A stretch of DNA of 64,000 bases from assembly GCA_052386675.1 (NCBI GenBank), contig JBQTJX010000004.1, forward strand, positions 62,001-126,000, written 5' to 3'. This document shows, piece by piece, positions 24,055 to 32,129 of this stretch. Made by a program: the position numbers and the translations under genes. Within the stretch, counting starts at the first letter, position 1. Every line of letters begins with the position of its first letter. Under the pieces are notes generated by a model. It did not search any database. It had not been told where the DNA came from and saw only the letters and a program-made list of their open reading frames with translations. This stretch comes from RBG-16-66-20 sp052386675. Its GTDB lineage: Bacteria; Pseudomonadota; Gammaproteobacteria; Burkholderiales; SG8-39.

Positions 24055-25485
24055 ATGGCCGCCGAATTCCTGGTCCTCGTCAAACGCGAATGCGAGACCT
24101 GCCAGATGGTCGGGCCGGTGCTCGCCGGCCTGAAAGCACGCGCCCCCCTCACGCTCTTCTCGCAGGACGACCCCGCGTTCCCCGAAGAAACCGGCGGCGC
24201 GCTGGACGACCGGTCCCTGGCGCAGTCGTGGAAGCACAAGGTGGAGATCGTCCCGACGCTCATCCGACTCGAGGGCGGCCGCGAGGTCGCCCGCACCGAG
24301 GGCTGGAACCGCGCCGATTGGGCAAGGCTCACCGGCATCGCCGACATCGGCAAGGCGTTGCCGCCTTCGCGCCCCGGTTGCGGCTCCCTCACCATGGACC
24401 CGGGCATGCCGGAGCGCCTCGCCCTGAAATTCGGCGACCTCAAGCTCGCCTCGCGCCCGATCGAAGTGGCCGAGCTGGACGACCCGCACGAGGTCGCCTA
24501 CGACCGCGGCTGGTCGGACGGCCTGCCCGTCATCCCGCCCACCGACCTGCGCATCGCGAGGATGCTGGCAGGCACCACGCGCAAGCCGGACGAGGTCATC
24601 GGCCTGATCCCGCCCAACCTGGTCGAGTGCACCATCGAGAAAGCAGCCATCAATGCGGTGATGGCCGGCTGCCGGCCGGAGTACTTCCCGGTGGTGCTGG
24701 CGGCAATCGAGGCCGCGCTCAAGCCGGAGTTCTCGATGCACGGCCTGCTGGCGACGCTGTGGTTCTCCGGCCCGGTGGTGATCGTCAACGGACCGGTGAC
24801 GAAGCGCATCGGCATGAACTGGGCGGGCAACGCGCTCGGCCAGGGCAACCGCGCCAATGCCACCATCGGCAGAGCGCTGCAACTCGTGATCCGCAACGTG
24901 GGCGGCGGCCGGCCGCAGGAAATTGATCGATCCATACTGGGAAACCCGGGCAAGTACACCTTCTGCTTCGCCGAGGACGAGACCGATCCGGAGTGGATGC
25001 CGCTCAACGTCGCGCGCGGCCATCGGCGCGGTTCATCCACCGTGACGCTGTTCCACGGCGACGGCGTGCACGCGGTCTGCGACCAGCGCTCGCGCGACCC
25101 GGAAAGCCTGTCGGGCTCGCTGGCGCTGACGCTGTGGTCGGTGTGCCACCCCAAGCTCGCGCAGTGGTCGCATGCGATCCTCGTGCTTTCGCCCGACCAT
25201 TACGACATCTTCAAGCAGGCCGGCTGGGGCAGGAAGGAAATCGAGGCCGGGCTGTGGCAGGCGCTCAAGCGCCCGGCGAAGGACCTGGTGCAGGGCGCCG
25301 GCGGCGTCGCCGAGGGCCTCGATCCGTCGCGCGCGGACGAGATCGTGGACAAGTTCCATCCCGGCGGACTGCTTGTGGTGCGCGCCGGGGCGAGCGGCGG
25401 GCTCTTTTCCGCCGTCATCGGTGGCTGGTCCGCCCAGCGCCGCCATACCGAAGTTCAAGTCGTATCAAAGGAGATCGGGACATGA
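24055..25485 (+). CDS. Thioredoxin-like protein preceding UGSC selenoprotein
   Basis: A 476-residue cytoplasmic protein. Residues 1-100 resemble a thioredoxin fold (FLVLVKRECETCQMVGPVLAGLKA with Cys13-x-x-Cys16, followed by VEIVPTLIRLEGGREVARTEGWNR, the cis-Pro region). The remaining 370 residues contain EVAYDRGWSDGLPVIPPTDLRIARMLAG, ECTIEKAAINAVMAGCRPEYFPVVLAAIEAAL, LGQGNRANATIGRALQLVIRNVGG and VHAVCDQRSRDPESLSG, not assigned to a known enzyme here. The start at 24055 avoids the non-conserved upstream stretch. It overlaps the selenoprotein start by 4 bases (ATGA), so the two act together, probably in a thiol/selenol redox reaction. Confidence 0.75.
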   Translation: MAAEFLVLVKRECETCQMVGPVLAGLKARAPLTLFSQDDPAFPEETGGALDDRSLAQSWKHKVEIVPTLIRLEGGREVARTEGWNRADWARLTGIADIGKALPPSRPGCGSLTMDPGMPERLALKFGDLKLASRPIEVAELDDPHEVAYDRGWSDGLPVIPPTDLRIARMLAGTTRKPDEVIGLIPPNLVECTIEKAAINAVMAGCRPEYFPVVLAAIEAALKPEFSMHGLLATLWFSGPVVIVNGPVTKRIGMNWAGNALGQGNRANATIGRALQLVIRNVGGGRPQEIDRSILGNPGKYTFCFAEDETDPEWMPLNVARGHRRGSSTVTLFHGDGVHAVCDQRSRDPESLSGSLALTLWSVCHPKLAQWSHAILVLSPDHYDIFKQAGWGRKEIEAGLWQALKRPAKDLVQGAGGVAEGLDPSRADEIVDKFHPGGLLVVRAGASGGLFSAVIGGWSAQRRHTEVQVVSKEIGT

Positions 25486-26015
25486 CGCAGGACGGCTACG
25501 TAATGCGCGACCCGACCGCGGAAACCGCGGCGGCGCAGCGCGAAAGGCTGGCGCCACCGCCGGACCTCTCCAAGGCCGCCATCGGGCTGCTCTGCATCTC
25601 GAAGGAGCGCAGCGAGGAGTTCCTCGACACGCTCGCCGAGCGGCTGGGCGCGCGCGGACTCGAGGTGCTGCGCTTCGCCAAGCCCACGCACACCAAGCCC
25701 GCGCCGGAAGCGGTGCTCGCGGACATCGTCGAGCGCTGTGACGTGGTGGTGGAAGGGCTCGCCGACTGAGGTTCCTGTACGTCGTGCAGTTTGCATGACC
25801 TGCAGAATCTCGACCGGCGCGGCATCCCGGGATGCGGCGTGGCCACCGAGGCCTTCCGCCAGGCGGCGGACGCGCAGATGAAGTCGCTCGGCTTCGCCGC
25901 CGGGCTGGTGTGGGTGCCGCATCCGGTGCAGAACCGGACGCGCGCCGAACTGGTGGCGCTGGCGGACGAAGCGCTGCCGAAAATCCTCGCCCTGATCGAG
26001 CGCAAGGCGGCCTGA
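25482..26015 (+). CDS. UGSC-family selenoprotein (Sec96 encoded by in-frame UGA)
   Basis: The reading frame runs from ATG 25482 to a TGA at 25767-25769 and continues in frame for 82 codons to a stop at 26015, giving 177 residues with U at position 96. Around it the translation is VVVEGLAD-U-GSCTSCSLHDL, the UGSC motif of the family. A hairpin fitting a bacterial SECIS begins 11 bases after the UGA. The upstream part (SKAAIGLLCISKERSEEFLDTLAERLGARGLEVLRFAKPTHTKP) and downstream part (GCGVATEAFRQAADAQMKSLGF, VPHPVQNRT, the long C-terminal helix) form one domain. Automatic annotation would cut the protein at UGA or call two pieces. It is coupled to the thioredoxin-like gene. The substrate is unknown. 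Confidence 0.85.
25781..25799 (+). promoter_or_regulatory. SECIS-like hairpin after Sec UGA
   Basis: GTCGTGCA (25781-25788) pairs with TGCATGAC (25792-25799) over 8 base pairs including one G-U wobble, with a GUU apical loop. The first loop base is G, and the loop starts 19 bases after the UGA, within the 16-37 base range of bacterial SECIS elements. Confidence 0.75.
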
Positions 26016-26025
26016 GCCGACCGGA

Positions 26026-27249
26026 TCAGATCGCGCCGGTCCGCCTCAGATCCTCGATCTCGCCCGGCGCGAGCCCGATCCAGTCGCGCAGGATTTCCCC
26101 GGTGTGCGCGCCCAGCGCCGGGCCAGCCGAGTCGATGCGACCCGGCGTGGCCTCCAGCCGCGGCACGACGTTGGGCAGCGCCAGGTCGCGTTCGCCAGGC
26201 AATCTGGGCTCCGGGATGAACGCGATGTTCTGTCTCGCCGCGTACTGCGGATCCGAGAATATTTCGTCGATGGCGTAGACCGGCCCGCAGGGCACTTCGC
26301 CGCGGCTGCACAGGTCCAGCAGCGCTTCGCGGTCGTGCCGACCCGTCCACTCCGTCACCGCGGCATCCACGGTTGCGCGTTCGGCTTCGCGCTGCGCGAG
26401 CGTGCCCCAGCGGCCCTCGCCTGCCCATTCCGGATGGCCCATGGCCGCGGCCAGGCGCGCGAAGATCTTGTCGCTGGTGCAGGCGATCGCGATCCAGCGC
26501 CCGTCCTTCGTCGGGTAATGGCTGTGCGGCACCACGTTGACCGTGCCCGCGCCCATGCGCTGGCGGACGGTGCCGCTGTGCTGGAACGCGGGCGCCAGCT
26601 CATCGAGGATCCGGAACACCGATTCGTAGAGCCCTATGTCCACCACCTGTCCGGCGCCGCTGCGGTCGCGCTCGCGCAAGGCCATCAGCGCGCCCATCGC
26701 GCCATACATGCCCGAAAGGTAGTCGGGCAGCGTCGCCGAGCCGGGCGTCACTGGTGGCCGGTCCGGATCGCCGGCGAGGAAGGAAATGCCGCCGAAGGCA
26801 TTGGCGATGCGGCCGAACCCGGGCCGCGGGCTGTAGGGCCCGGTCTGTCCGTAGGCGGAGATCCGGACCATGACCAGGCGCGGGTTGCGCGCCTTCATCG
26901 CCTCCCAGCCGAGGCCCCACTTTTCCAGCGTCCCGGGCTGGAAGTTCTCCACCAGCACATCTGCCTTCGCAGCCAGGCGCAGGAGCAGTTCCGCGCCCGC
27001 CGGATTCTTCAGGTCGATGGTGACCGATTTCTTGTTGCGCGCTTCCGACAACCACACCAGCGAATCGCCGCAGTTCGTGGGCGTGCCGAAATGGCGCGTC
27101 GGATCGCCGGTGCCCGGCATCTCGACCTTGACCACCTCGGCGCCGAACTCGGCGAGGAACGTGGCGCAGTACGGCGCGGCGATGAAGGTGCCGCAATCGA
27201 GCACCCGCACCCCGTCCAGCGGCCGCGGCGCTCCGCTCGCGCGCGGCAC
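26026..27249 (-). CDS. CaiB/BaiF-family CoA transferase
   Basis: A 407-residue type III CoA transferase. Family hallmarks: GVRVLDCGTFIAAPYCATFLAEFGAEVVKVE at the N-terminus, LVENFQPGTLEKWGLGWEAMKARNPRLVMVRISAYGQTGP, the catalytic-aspartate region VTPGSATLPDYLSGMYGAMGALMALRERD, and GEVPCGPVYAIDEIFSDPQ. The start GTG at 27249 comes two bases after the MFS stop, so the two are one operon. The acid substrate is not evident. The neighbouring MFS carrier may import it. Confidence 0.88.
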   Translation of the reverse strand: MPRASGAPRPLDGVRVLDCGTFIAAPYCATFLAEFGAEVVKVEMPGTGDPTRHFGTPTNCGDSLVWLSEARNKKSVTIDLKNPAGAELLLRLAAKADVLVENFQPGTLEKWGLGWEAMKARNPRLVMVRISAYGQTGPYSPRPGFGRIANAFGGISFLAGDPDRPPVTPGSATLPDYLSGMYGAMGALMALRERDRSGAGQVVDIGLYESVFRILDELAPAFQHSGTVRQRMGAGTVNVVPHSHYPTKDGRWIAIACTSDKIFARLAAAMGHPEWAGEGRWGTLAQREAERATVDAAVTEWTGRHDREALLDLCSRGEVPCGPVYAIDEIFSDPQYAARQNIAFIPEPRLPGERDLALPNVVPRLEATPGRIDSAGPALGAHTGEILRDWIGLAPGEIEDLRRTGAI

Positions 27250-27251
27250 GC

Positions 27252-28457
27252 TCAGGCGGCCTGCGCTTCGCCTGCGGAGCGCGCCTTCTCGGCCGTCAGC
27301 TCGGCGCGCGTCGGGAAGAAGAACGCGGCCACGAAGATTCCCGAAGCCAGCACCGACAGCACCATGAACACATTGGCGAAACCGCCCTCGGTCTTGTGCA
27401 GGGCGGCGATCAGCGGCACCGCGACCGCCGCCACGCCCAGCGAAACCACGTAGCGCACGCCCAGCACGCGGGCGCGGAACTCGTCGGCGACGTACTTGCC
27501 GACGATGGCGTCGTTCAGCGGGATCTGCCCGAACACCGCCAGCATCATGAGCAGCGCCGCGCCGAGCATCCACCAGCCTTCCAGGTTCGCGGCAAGGAAC
27601 AGCATCGGGATCTGGACCAGGCCGACCGCGATCATGAGCCGGCGCATTTCCATGCGGTCGATGAGCGCGCCCATCAGCACCTGCGCAAACGCGGCCATGG
27701 TGTAGACAATCGCCACCAGCGCGCCGACGCCGAAGCTGGTCTGGGTCAGCGACTGCAGGCGCTCGTCGAACACCTTGGGCATGGAGATGGTGGTCGAATT
27801 GAAGATGATGCCGCCGCAAGCGGTGGCGACCAGCATGATGGCCATGATGCGCGCCAGCATGCGGGTGTCCATGTGCAGGCCGAGCGATTTGGAAGTCTTC
27901 TTCACCTTGCCCGGATCCTGGACCAGCAGCAGGAACGCCACGCCTGCGGCCACGCACAGCACCCCCGGGACGAAGAACGCGGCGCGCCAGCCGAAGCTGT
28001 CCACCAGAGCGCCGGTGAGCAAAGCCGCGAAGGCGAGGCCCATGTTTCCCCAGAGCCCGTTCCAGCCCAGCATCTTGCCCATTTTCTCCGGCGAGACGAC
28101 CAGCATGGCGATGCCCACCGGGTGGTAGATGGCGGCGAAGGCACCCACCGCAGTGAGCCCGAACGCGATCTGCCAGGGCGACTGCGCCAGGCCAGTCGCG
28201 AACAGCGCCAGCCCGATCCCGATGAAGAACACCACCATCACCTTGTAGCGGCTCCAGTGGTCCGCCAGCCAGCCGGCGGGTATGGCGAAGGCGCCGAAGG
28301 CGATGAAGCTGCCCAGCGCGAGCGGCAGCAGTTCCGAGTACGGGCGTCCCCATTCGCGCCCGATCGCGACCACCGCGGTCGGGAACACGAGCATGGCCAG
28401 GTGGTCGAGCAGATGCCCGAGGTTGAGGAAGGGGACGAGGAAGCGGTTGTTGGGCAT
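27252..28457 (-). CDS. MFS transporter
   Basis: A 401-residue major facilitator with 12 hydrophobic segments. It begins FLVPFLNLGHLLDHLAMLVFPTAVVAIGREWG, has the loop 2-3 motif GWLADHWSRYKVMVVF, and in the second half ALIDRMEMRRLM. The central loop (VQDPGKVKKTSKSLGLHMDTR) is charged. It is cotranscribed with the CoA transferase and is divergent from an AraC regulator, so it probably imports a small carboxylate. The substrate is unknown. Confidence 0.88.
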   Translation of the reverse strand: MPNNRFLVPFLNLGHLLDHLAMLVFPTAVVAIGREWGRPYSELLPLALGSFIAFGAFAIPAGWLADHWSRYKVMVVFFIGIGLALFATGLAQSPWQIAFGLTAVGAFAAIYHPVGIAMLVVSPEKMGKMLGWNGLWGNMGLAFAALLTGALVDSFGWRAAFFVPGVLCVAAGVAFLLLVQDPGKVKKTSKSLGLHMDTRMLARIMAIMLVATACGGIIFNSTTISMPKVFDERLQSLTQTSFGVGALVAIVYTMAAFAQVLMGALIDRMEMRRLMIAVGLVQIPMLFLAANLEGWWMLGAALLMMLAVFGQIPLNDAIVGKYVADEFRARVLGVRYVVSLGVAAVAVPLIAALHKTEGGFANVFMVLSVLASGIFVAAFFFPTRAELTAEKARSAGEAQAA

Positions 28458-28502
28458 AGGTGGATTGTGCCTTTCCCGCTTGCGTCCTTCTTTCGCATGT
28501 TG

Positions 28503-28515
28503 GACAATCATTGTC
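28503..28515. promoter_or_regulatory. Inverted repeat in divergent promoter (candidate operator)
   Basis: GACAAT-C-ATTGTC is a perfect 13-base inverted repeat in the 69-base gap between the MFS gene and the AraC regulator. It sits 12 bases before the AraC start. It is a plausible binding site for autoregulation, although AraC proteins usually bind direct repeats. Confidence 0.4.
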
Positions 28516-28526
28516 GAATATAAGAC

Positions 28527-29330
28527 ATGACGCCCACGCGCGCGCCCATCCGCAGTACCTCGGCCGTTGACTACCAGAACGTCCCCCGGCCCGTCGCGGC
28601 CATGGCACGCGACCTGCCTTCGGACCACGAGATTGACTGGCACGCGCACCCTCGCTTCCAGGTGATTTACGCCTCCGAGGGCGTGATGACTGTGGATACC
28701 CGAGACGAAACCTGGGTCGTGCCGCCAATGCGCGCGGTGTGGATGCCGCCCCGCGTACCCCACCGCGTGCGCGCCTCCGGCCACGTGAAGATGCGCACGC
28801 TCTACATCCAGCCCGAAGCCGCCACGCGCATGCCGGACGCGTGCCACGTCCTCACGGTGACGCCGCTGCTGCGCGAGCTGATCCAGCGCGCGACCGAGGT
28901 CCCGGTCCAGTACGACGAGGACGGCGCCGACGGGCGTGTCATGCGGCTGGTGCTGGACGAACTGGCGAAGCTCGCCCGCCTGCCGTACAACCTGCCCATG
29001 CCCCGCGCCGAGCCCCTTTCCCGGGTCTGCGCGGAATTGCTCGACCAGCCGGGCGCTGCGCCCACCCGCGAAGCGGTCGCCGCGCGGCACGGCATGAGCG
29101 GGCGCACGCTGGAGCGGCATTTCAAGCGCGACCTCGGCATGAACTTCGGCGATTGGTGCCGGCGCGCGGCGCTGCTGCGGGCGCTGGCGTGGTTCGCCGA
29201 AGGCCGGCCGGTCACGGCAGTGGGGCTTGACCTCGGCTATTCCAGCCTGTCCGCGTTCTGCGCCATGTTCAAGCGCGAGACCGGGCGCACGCCGCGCGCA
29301 TACAGAAGCGAACTGCGCCGGGCGGCCTAG
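28527..29330 (+). CDS. AraC-family regulator
   Basis: A 267-residue regulator. Residues 30-120 form a cupin-type sensing domain (DWHAHPRFQVIYASEGVMTVDT, PPMRAVWMPPRVPHRVRASG). Residues 165-265 are two helix-turn-helix motifs (AVAARHGMSGRTLERHFKRDLGMNFGDWCRRAALLRALAWFAEG and AVGLDLGYSSLSAFCAMFKRETGRTPRAYRSEL). It lies divergent to the MFS/CoA-transferase operon and probably controls it. Confidence 0.88.
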   Translation: MTPTRAPIRSTSAVDYQNVPRPVAAMARDLPSDHEIDWHAHPRFQVIYASEGVMTVDTRDETWVVPPMRAVWMPPRVPHRVRASGHVKMRTLYIQPEAATRMPDACHVLTVTPLLRELIQRATEVPVQYDEDGADGRVMRLVLDELAKLARLPYNLPMPRAEPLSRVCAELLDQPGAAPTREAVAARHGMSGRTLERHFKRDLGMNFGDWCRRAALLRALAWFAEGRPVTAVGLDLGYSSLSAFCAMFKRETGRTPRAYRSELRRAA

Positions 29331-29339
29331 CCACACACC

Positions 29340-29368
29340 TTCACCGGTGACGCGCTCAGGGGTATATT
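29340..29368 (+). promoter_or_regulatory. Sigma-70-like promoter of the multihaem cluster
   Basis: TTCACC (29340-29345) and TATATT (29363-29368) with a 17-base spacer lie about 80 bases before the first cytochrome gene. The ribosome site AAGGGGGG stands 4 bases before its ATG. There are no obvious additional promoters between the eight closely packed genes to 40537. Confidence 0.5.
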
Positions 29369-29449
29369 CCGACTGCGCTCCGGGAAGCGCTGGCCGCAAA
29401 CCGGGCGCAGATCTGGAATCAAGAAGCAGAACAATTTAAGGGGGGATTC

Positions 29450-30376
29450 ATGCTGATTCGTGCAGTTCTCGCGCTCCTGTTCTTCGCCGGCCTGACCATT
29501 GGTGGCGCCATCGCCCAGCCCTTCAACGAGGGCTACCGCAAGTGCGAGAAGTGCCACGAGGCGGAGGTCGACGTCTGGAAGAAAACCAGGCATTTCAAGG
29601 GCTTCCAGGAGATCCACAAGAGCGACAAGGCGAAGAAGATCCTCGCCGCAGCGGGTGGCGCCACCAGCATGCGCGCCAACGCGAACTGCGTGATGTGCCA
29701 CTTCACCGAAACCAAGGCCTCGGCCGCGGGCAAGCCCCAGGTGTCCTCCGGGCCGTCCTGCGAAAGCTGCCACGGTCCGTCCTCGGACTGGCGCGACGTC
29801 CACAATTTCTACGGCGACGGCATCGACGACCCGAAAAAGGAACCGGCGGCGAAGCGCGACAAGCGCCATGCCGATGCCCGCAAGGCCGGGATGATCTGGT
29901 CCTTCATGACCTATGACATCGCCGCGAATTGCATGGAGTGCCACGGCCTGGCGAATCCGAAGCTGAAGCCGGACGTGCTGGCGAAGATGCTCGATGCGGG
30001 ACACCCCGGCGAGCCCGAATTCGAGCTGGTCGCCCATTCCCAGGGCTCGGTCCGCCATCGCTACTACCCGCCGAACGTCACCACCAACGCCGAGATGACC
30101 CCGGCAGAGCTGTCCCGCCTTTATGTCATCGGCCAGGCTGCCAAGCTGGTGTCGGCAACCGCCGCCGGTGCCGGCGGCAGCGCGCCATTCACCGCGATGC
30201 AGAAGAAGCGCGCGCAGGACGCGCGCGCGGCGCTGCAGCCGGTGGCCGACGTGCCGGAAGTGAAGGCGGTGCTGGACAAGCCCAGCGCGGACGCGGGACG
30301 CAAGCTCGCCGAAGCGCTCAAGGGCAAGGACCTGTCGGCGAAGGTGAAGCTCCCGGCCAAGAGCAGCTACAAGTAA
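29450..30376 (+). CDS. Tetrahaem cytochrome c (cytochrome c554-like)
   Basis: A 308-residue exported protein with a signal peptide (LIRAVLALLFFAGLTIGGAIAQ) and four CxxCH motifs: Cys32-His36, Cys80-His84, Cys104-His108 and Cys161-His165. The spacing with NEGYRKCEKCHEAEVDVWKKTRHFKGFQEI resembles the cytochrome c554/c family. The C-terminal 100 residues are Ala/Lys-rich and haem-free. It is periplasmic and heads the electron-transfer cluster. The redox partner is unknown. Confidence 0.85.
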   Translation: MLIRAVLALLFFAGLTIGGAIAQPFNEGYRKCEKCHEAEVDVWKKTRHFKGFQEIHKSDKAKKILAAAGGATSMRANANCVMCHFTETKASAAGKPQVSSGPSCESCHGPSSDWRDVHNFYGDGIDDPKKEPAAKRDKRHADARKAGMIWSFMTYDIAANCMECHGLANPKLKPDVLAKMLDAGHPGEPEFELVAHSQGSVRHRYYPPNVTTNAEMTPAELSRLYVIGQAAKLVSATAAGAGGSAPFTAMQKKRAQDARAALQPVADVPEVKAVLDKPSADAGRKLAEALKGKDLSAKVKLPAKSSYK

Positions 30377-30400
30377 TCCGGCGGCCGGGCGGGTCGCGGC

Positions 30401-32122
30401 ATGAGCGAGCTCCAGGTCCTGCAGCGCCCGAAGCGCTGGGATACGCCTTTTGACGGCGCGATGTCCGAGCAGCATGTCGACGAACTGCTCGCGCGCCCCG
30501 AGTTCGCGACCATCGACGCCAGCAAGTTCCCGGCCTCGGCGCCGTTGCGTGGCATCGTGCGCAACGACTGCCGCATCGTGCACTTCCAGCCCGGCGACAT
30601 CCTGGTGCGCGACGGCGATTACGGCAATTCCGCGTTCCTTGTCCTCTCCGGCACGGTGCGGGTGGTCCTGCCCCCTGGCCTGCCGCAGCACCTGCTCGGG
30701 CGCTCGGTCGAGGCCAAGACTTCCGCGCTGGACTCCCTCCTGCAGTTGTTCCGCCAGTCGAAGACGCCCGAGACCCGTGACACGTCGCGCTACCACGCCG
30801 GCGAGTCGCGCGGGGCCAGCGAGCAGCACCATTCGCTGCTCGATCCGGACGGCATCGGCCAGCTGTTCGGTGCCGGCGTCGATCCGCGGGCGGACAAGCG
30901 CCGCGTACCCCAGCTCGCGGCAACGTGGAAGACCGCGATCCTGCCGCCGGGCACGCTGTTCGGGGAAATCGCCGCGCTTGGCAGGGTGCAGCGATCGGCC
31001 ACCGTGTATGCCGAATCGGAATGCACTGCGCTCGAGATGCGCTGGCAGGCGTTGCGCGACATCAAGAACCGCGACGAGACCTGGCGCACGAAGATCGAAC
31101 AGAGCTACCGCGACAACCAGCTGCGCATCCACCTGGCCGAGCACCCGCTGCTCGCCGGGCTTGACCCGAAGTCGCTGCAAAAACTGGCCGCCGCCACGCT
31201 GTTCGAAACCTACGGCTCGTTCGAGTGGTACCTGGAATTCAAGCGCGGCAAGGGCAGCGAGCGGCCGGCGCCTCCGATCGAACCCGCGGTCGCGCAGCAG
31301 GGCGACTACCCGGATGGCCTGCTGCTGGTGACCGGCGGCTTTGGCCGCGTCTCCATGCAGCTCGGCCAGGGCTCGCGCACCCTGACCTACCTGCGTAACG
31401 GCGATCACTACGGCCTGGACGAGCTGTACGAGGCCTGGAAGAGCGGCCACGACTGCCCCTACGAGACCAGCCTGACGGCGCTGGGCTACCTGCACGTGCT
31501 CCGGATTCCCTACTCCGCTCTTGCGGAACTGGTGTTCCCGAAGCTGCGCCCGCCCGCGGCGCGCCTGATTGACGCCTCGTCGCGGCCGATCGCGCAGGAC
31601 GCCTTCCTCGAGTGGGCGGTCGAGGAGCGCTACATCAACGGCACGCGCACCATGGTCATCGACCTCGAGGCCTGCGTGCGCTGCGACGACTGCGTGCGCG
31701 CCTGCGCGGACACGCACGGCGGCAATCCGCGCTTCGTGCGCGCCGGCAACACCTTCGGCAAGTGGCTGGTGGCGAACGCGTGCATGCACTGCGTCGACCC
31801 GGTGTGCATGATCGGCTGCCCGACAGGCGCGATCCACCGCACCGTGCAGGGCGGCGCGGTGGTGATCAATGACCTCACCTGCATCGGCTGCGGCACCTGC
31901 GCCAACTCCTGCCCGTACGACAACATCCGCCTGGTGCCGATCCGCGAGCTGGACGGCCGCGCGCTGCTCGACCCGGCATCCCAGGAGCCGATCCTCAAGG
32001 CCACCAAGTGCGACCTGTGCTTCTCCCTGCCCACCGGCCCTTCATGCGAGCGTGCCTGCCCGCACGGGGCGCTGCGCCGCGCCGACCTTCAGTCGCTGGT
32101 GGCGCAGGCGGCGGAGCTCTAG
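30401..32122 (+). CDS. cNMP-binding domain / four-cluster ferredoxin fusion
   Basis: A 573-residue cytoplasmic protein. Residues 45-215 form a cyclic-nucleotide-binding fold that keeps the phosphate cassette (LFGEIAALGRVQRSATVYAES) but contains an insertion of roughly 90 residues before it. Residues 240-395 form a second, degenerate copy. Residues 415-570 form a DmsB/HybA-like ferredoxin with CVRCDDCVRAC, CMHCVDPVCMIGC, CIGCGTCANSCPY and CDLCFSLPTGPSCERAC. Fusion of a ligand sensor to an electron-transfer module suggests regulated electron input to the cytochromes next door. The ligand is unproven. It precedes the membrane protein by 7 bases. Confidence 0.85.
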   Translation: MSELQVLQRPKRWDTPFDGAMSEQHVDELLARPEFATIDASKFPASAPLRGIVRNDCRIVHFQPGDILVRDGDYGNSAFLVLSGTVRVVLPPGLPQHLLGRSVEAKTSALDSLLQLFRQSKTPETRDTSRYHAGESRGASEQHHSLLDPDGIGQLFGAGVDPRADKRRVPQLAATWKTAILPPGTLFGEIAALGRVQRSATVYAESECTALEMRWQALRDIKNRDETWRTKIEQSYRDNQLRIHLAEHPLLAGLDPKSLQKLAAATLFETYGSFEWYLEFKRGKGSERPAPPIEPAVAQQGDYPDGLLLVTGGFGRVSMQLGQGSRTLTYLRNGDHYGLDELYEAWKSGHDCPYETSLTALGYLHVLRIPYSALAELVFPKLRPPAARLIDASSRPIAQDAFLEWAVEERYINGTRTMVIDLEACVRCDDCVRACADTHGGNPRFVRAGNTFGKWLVANACMHCVDPVCMIGCPTGAIHRTVQGGAVVINDLTCIGCGTCANSCPYDNIRLVPIRELDGRALLDPASQEPILKATKCDLCFSLPTGPSCERACPHGALRRADLQSLVAQAAEL

Positions 32123-32129
32123 GCCCGGC

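Noticed and set aside
25767..26015. UGA at 25767 as a true stop with a separate short downstream gene
   Set aside because: The downstream frame has no good ribosome site or ATG, the residues around UGA match the UGSC motif, and a SECIS-like hairpin is present.
29327..31837. 836-codon open frame on the minus strand opposite the first cytochrome and ferredoxin genes
   Set aside because: It is antisense to genes with clear CxxCH and ferredoxin motifs. In GC-rich DNA such shadows are common. Its translation is Arg/Ala/Val-rich without recognisable domains.
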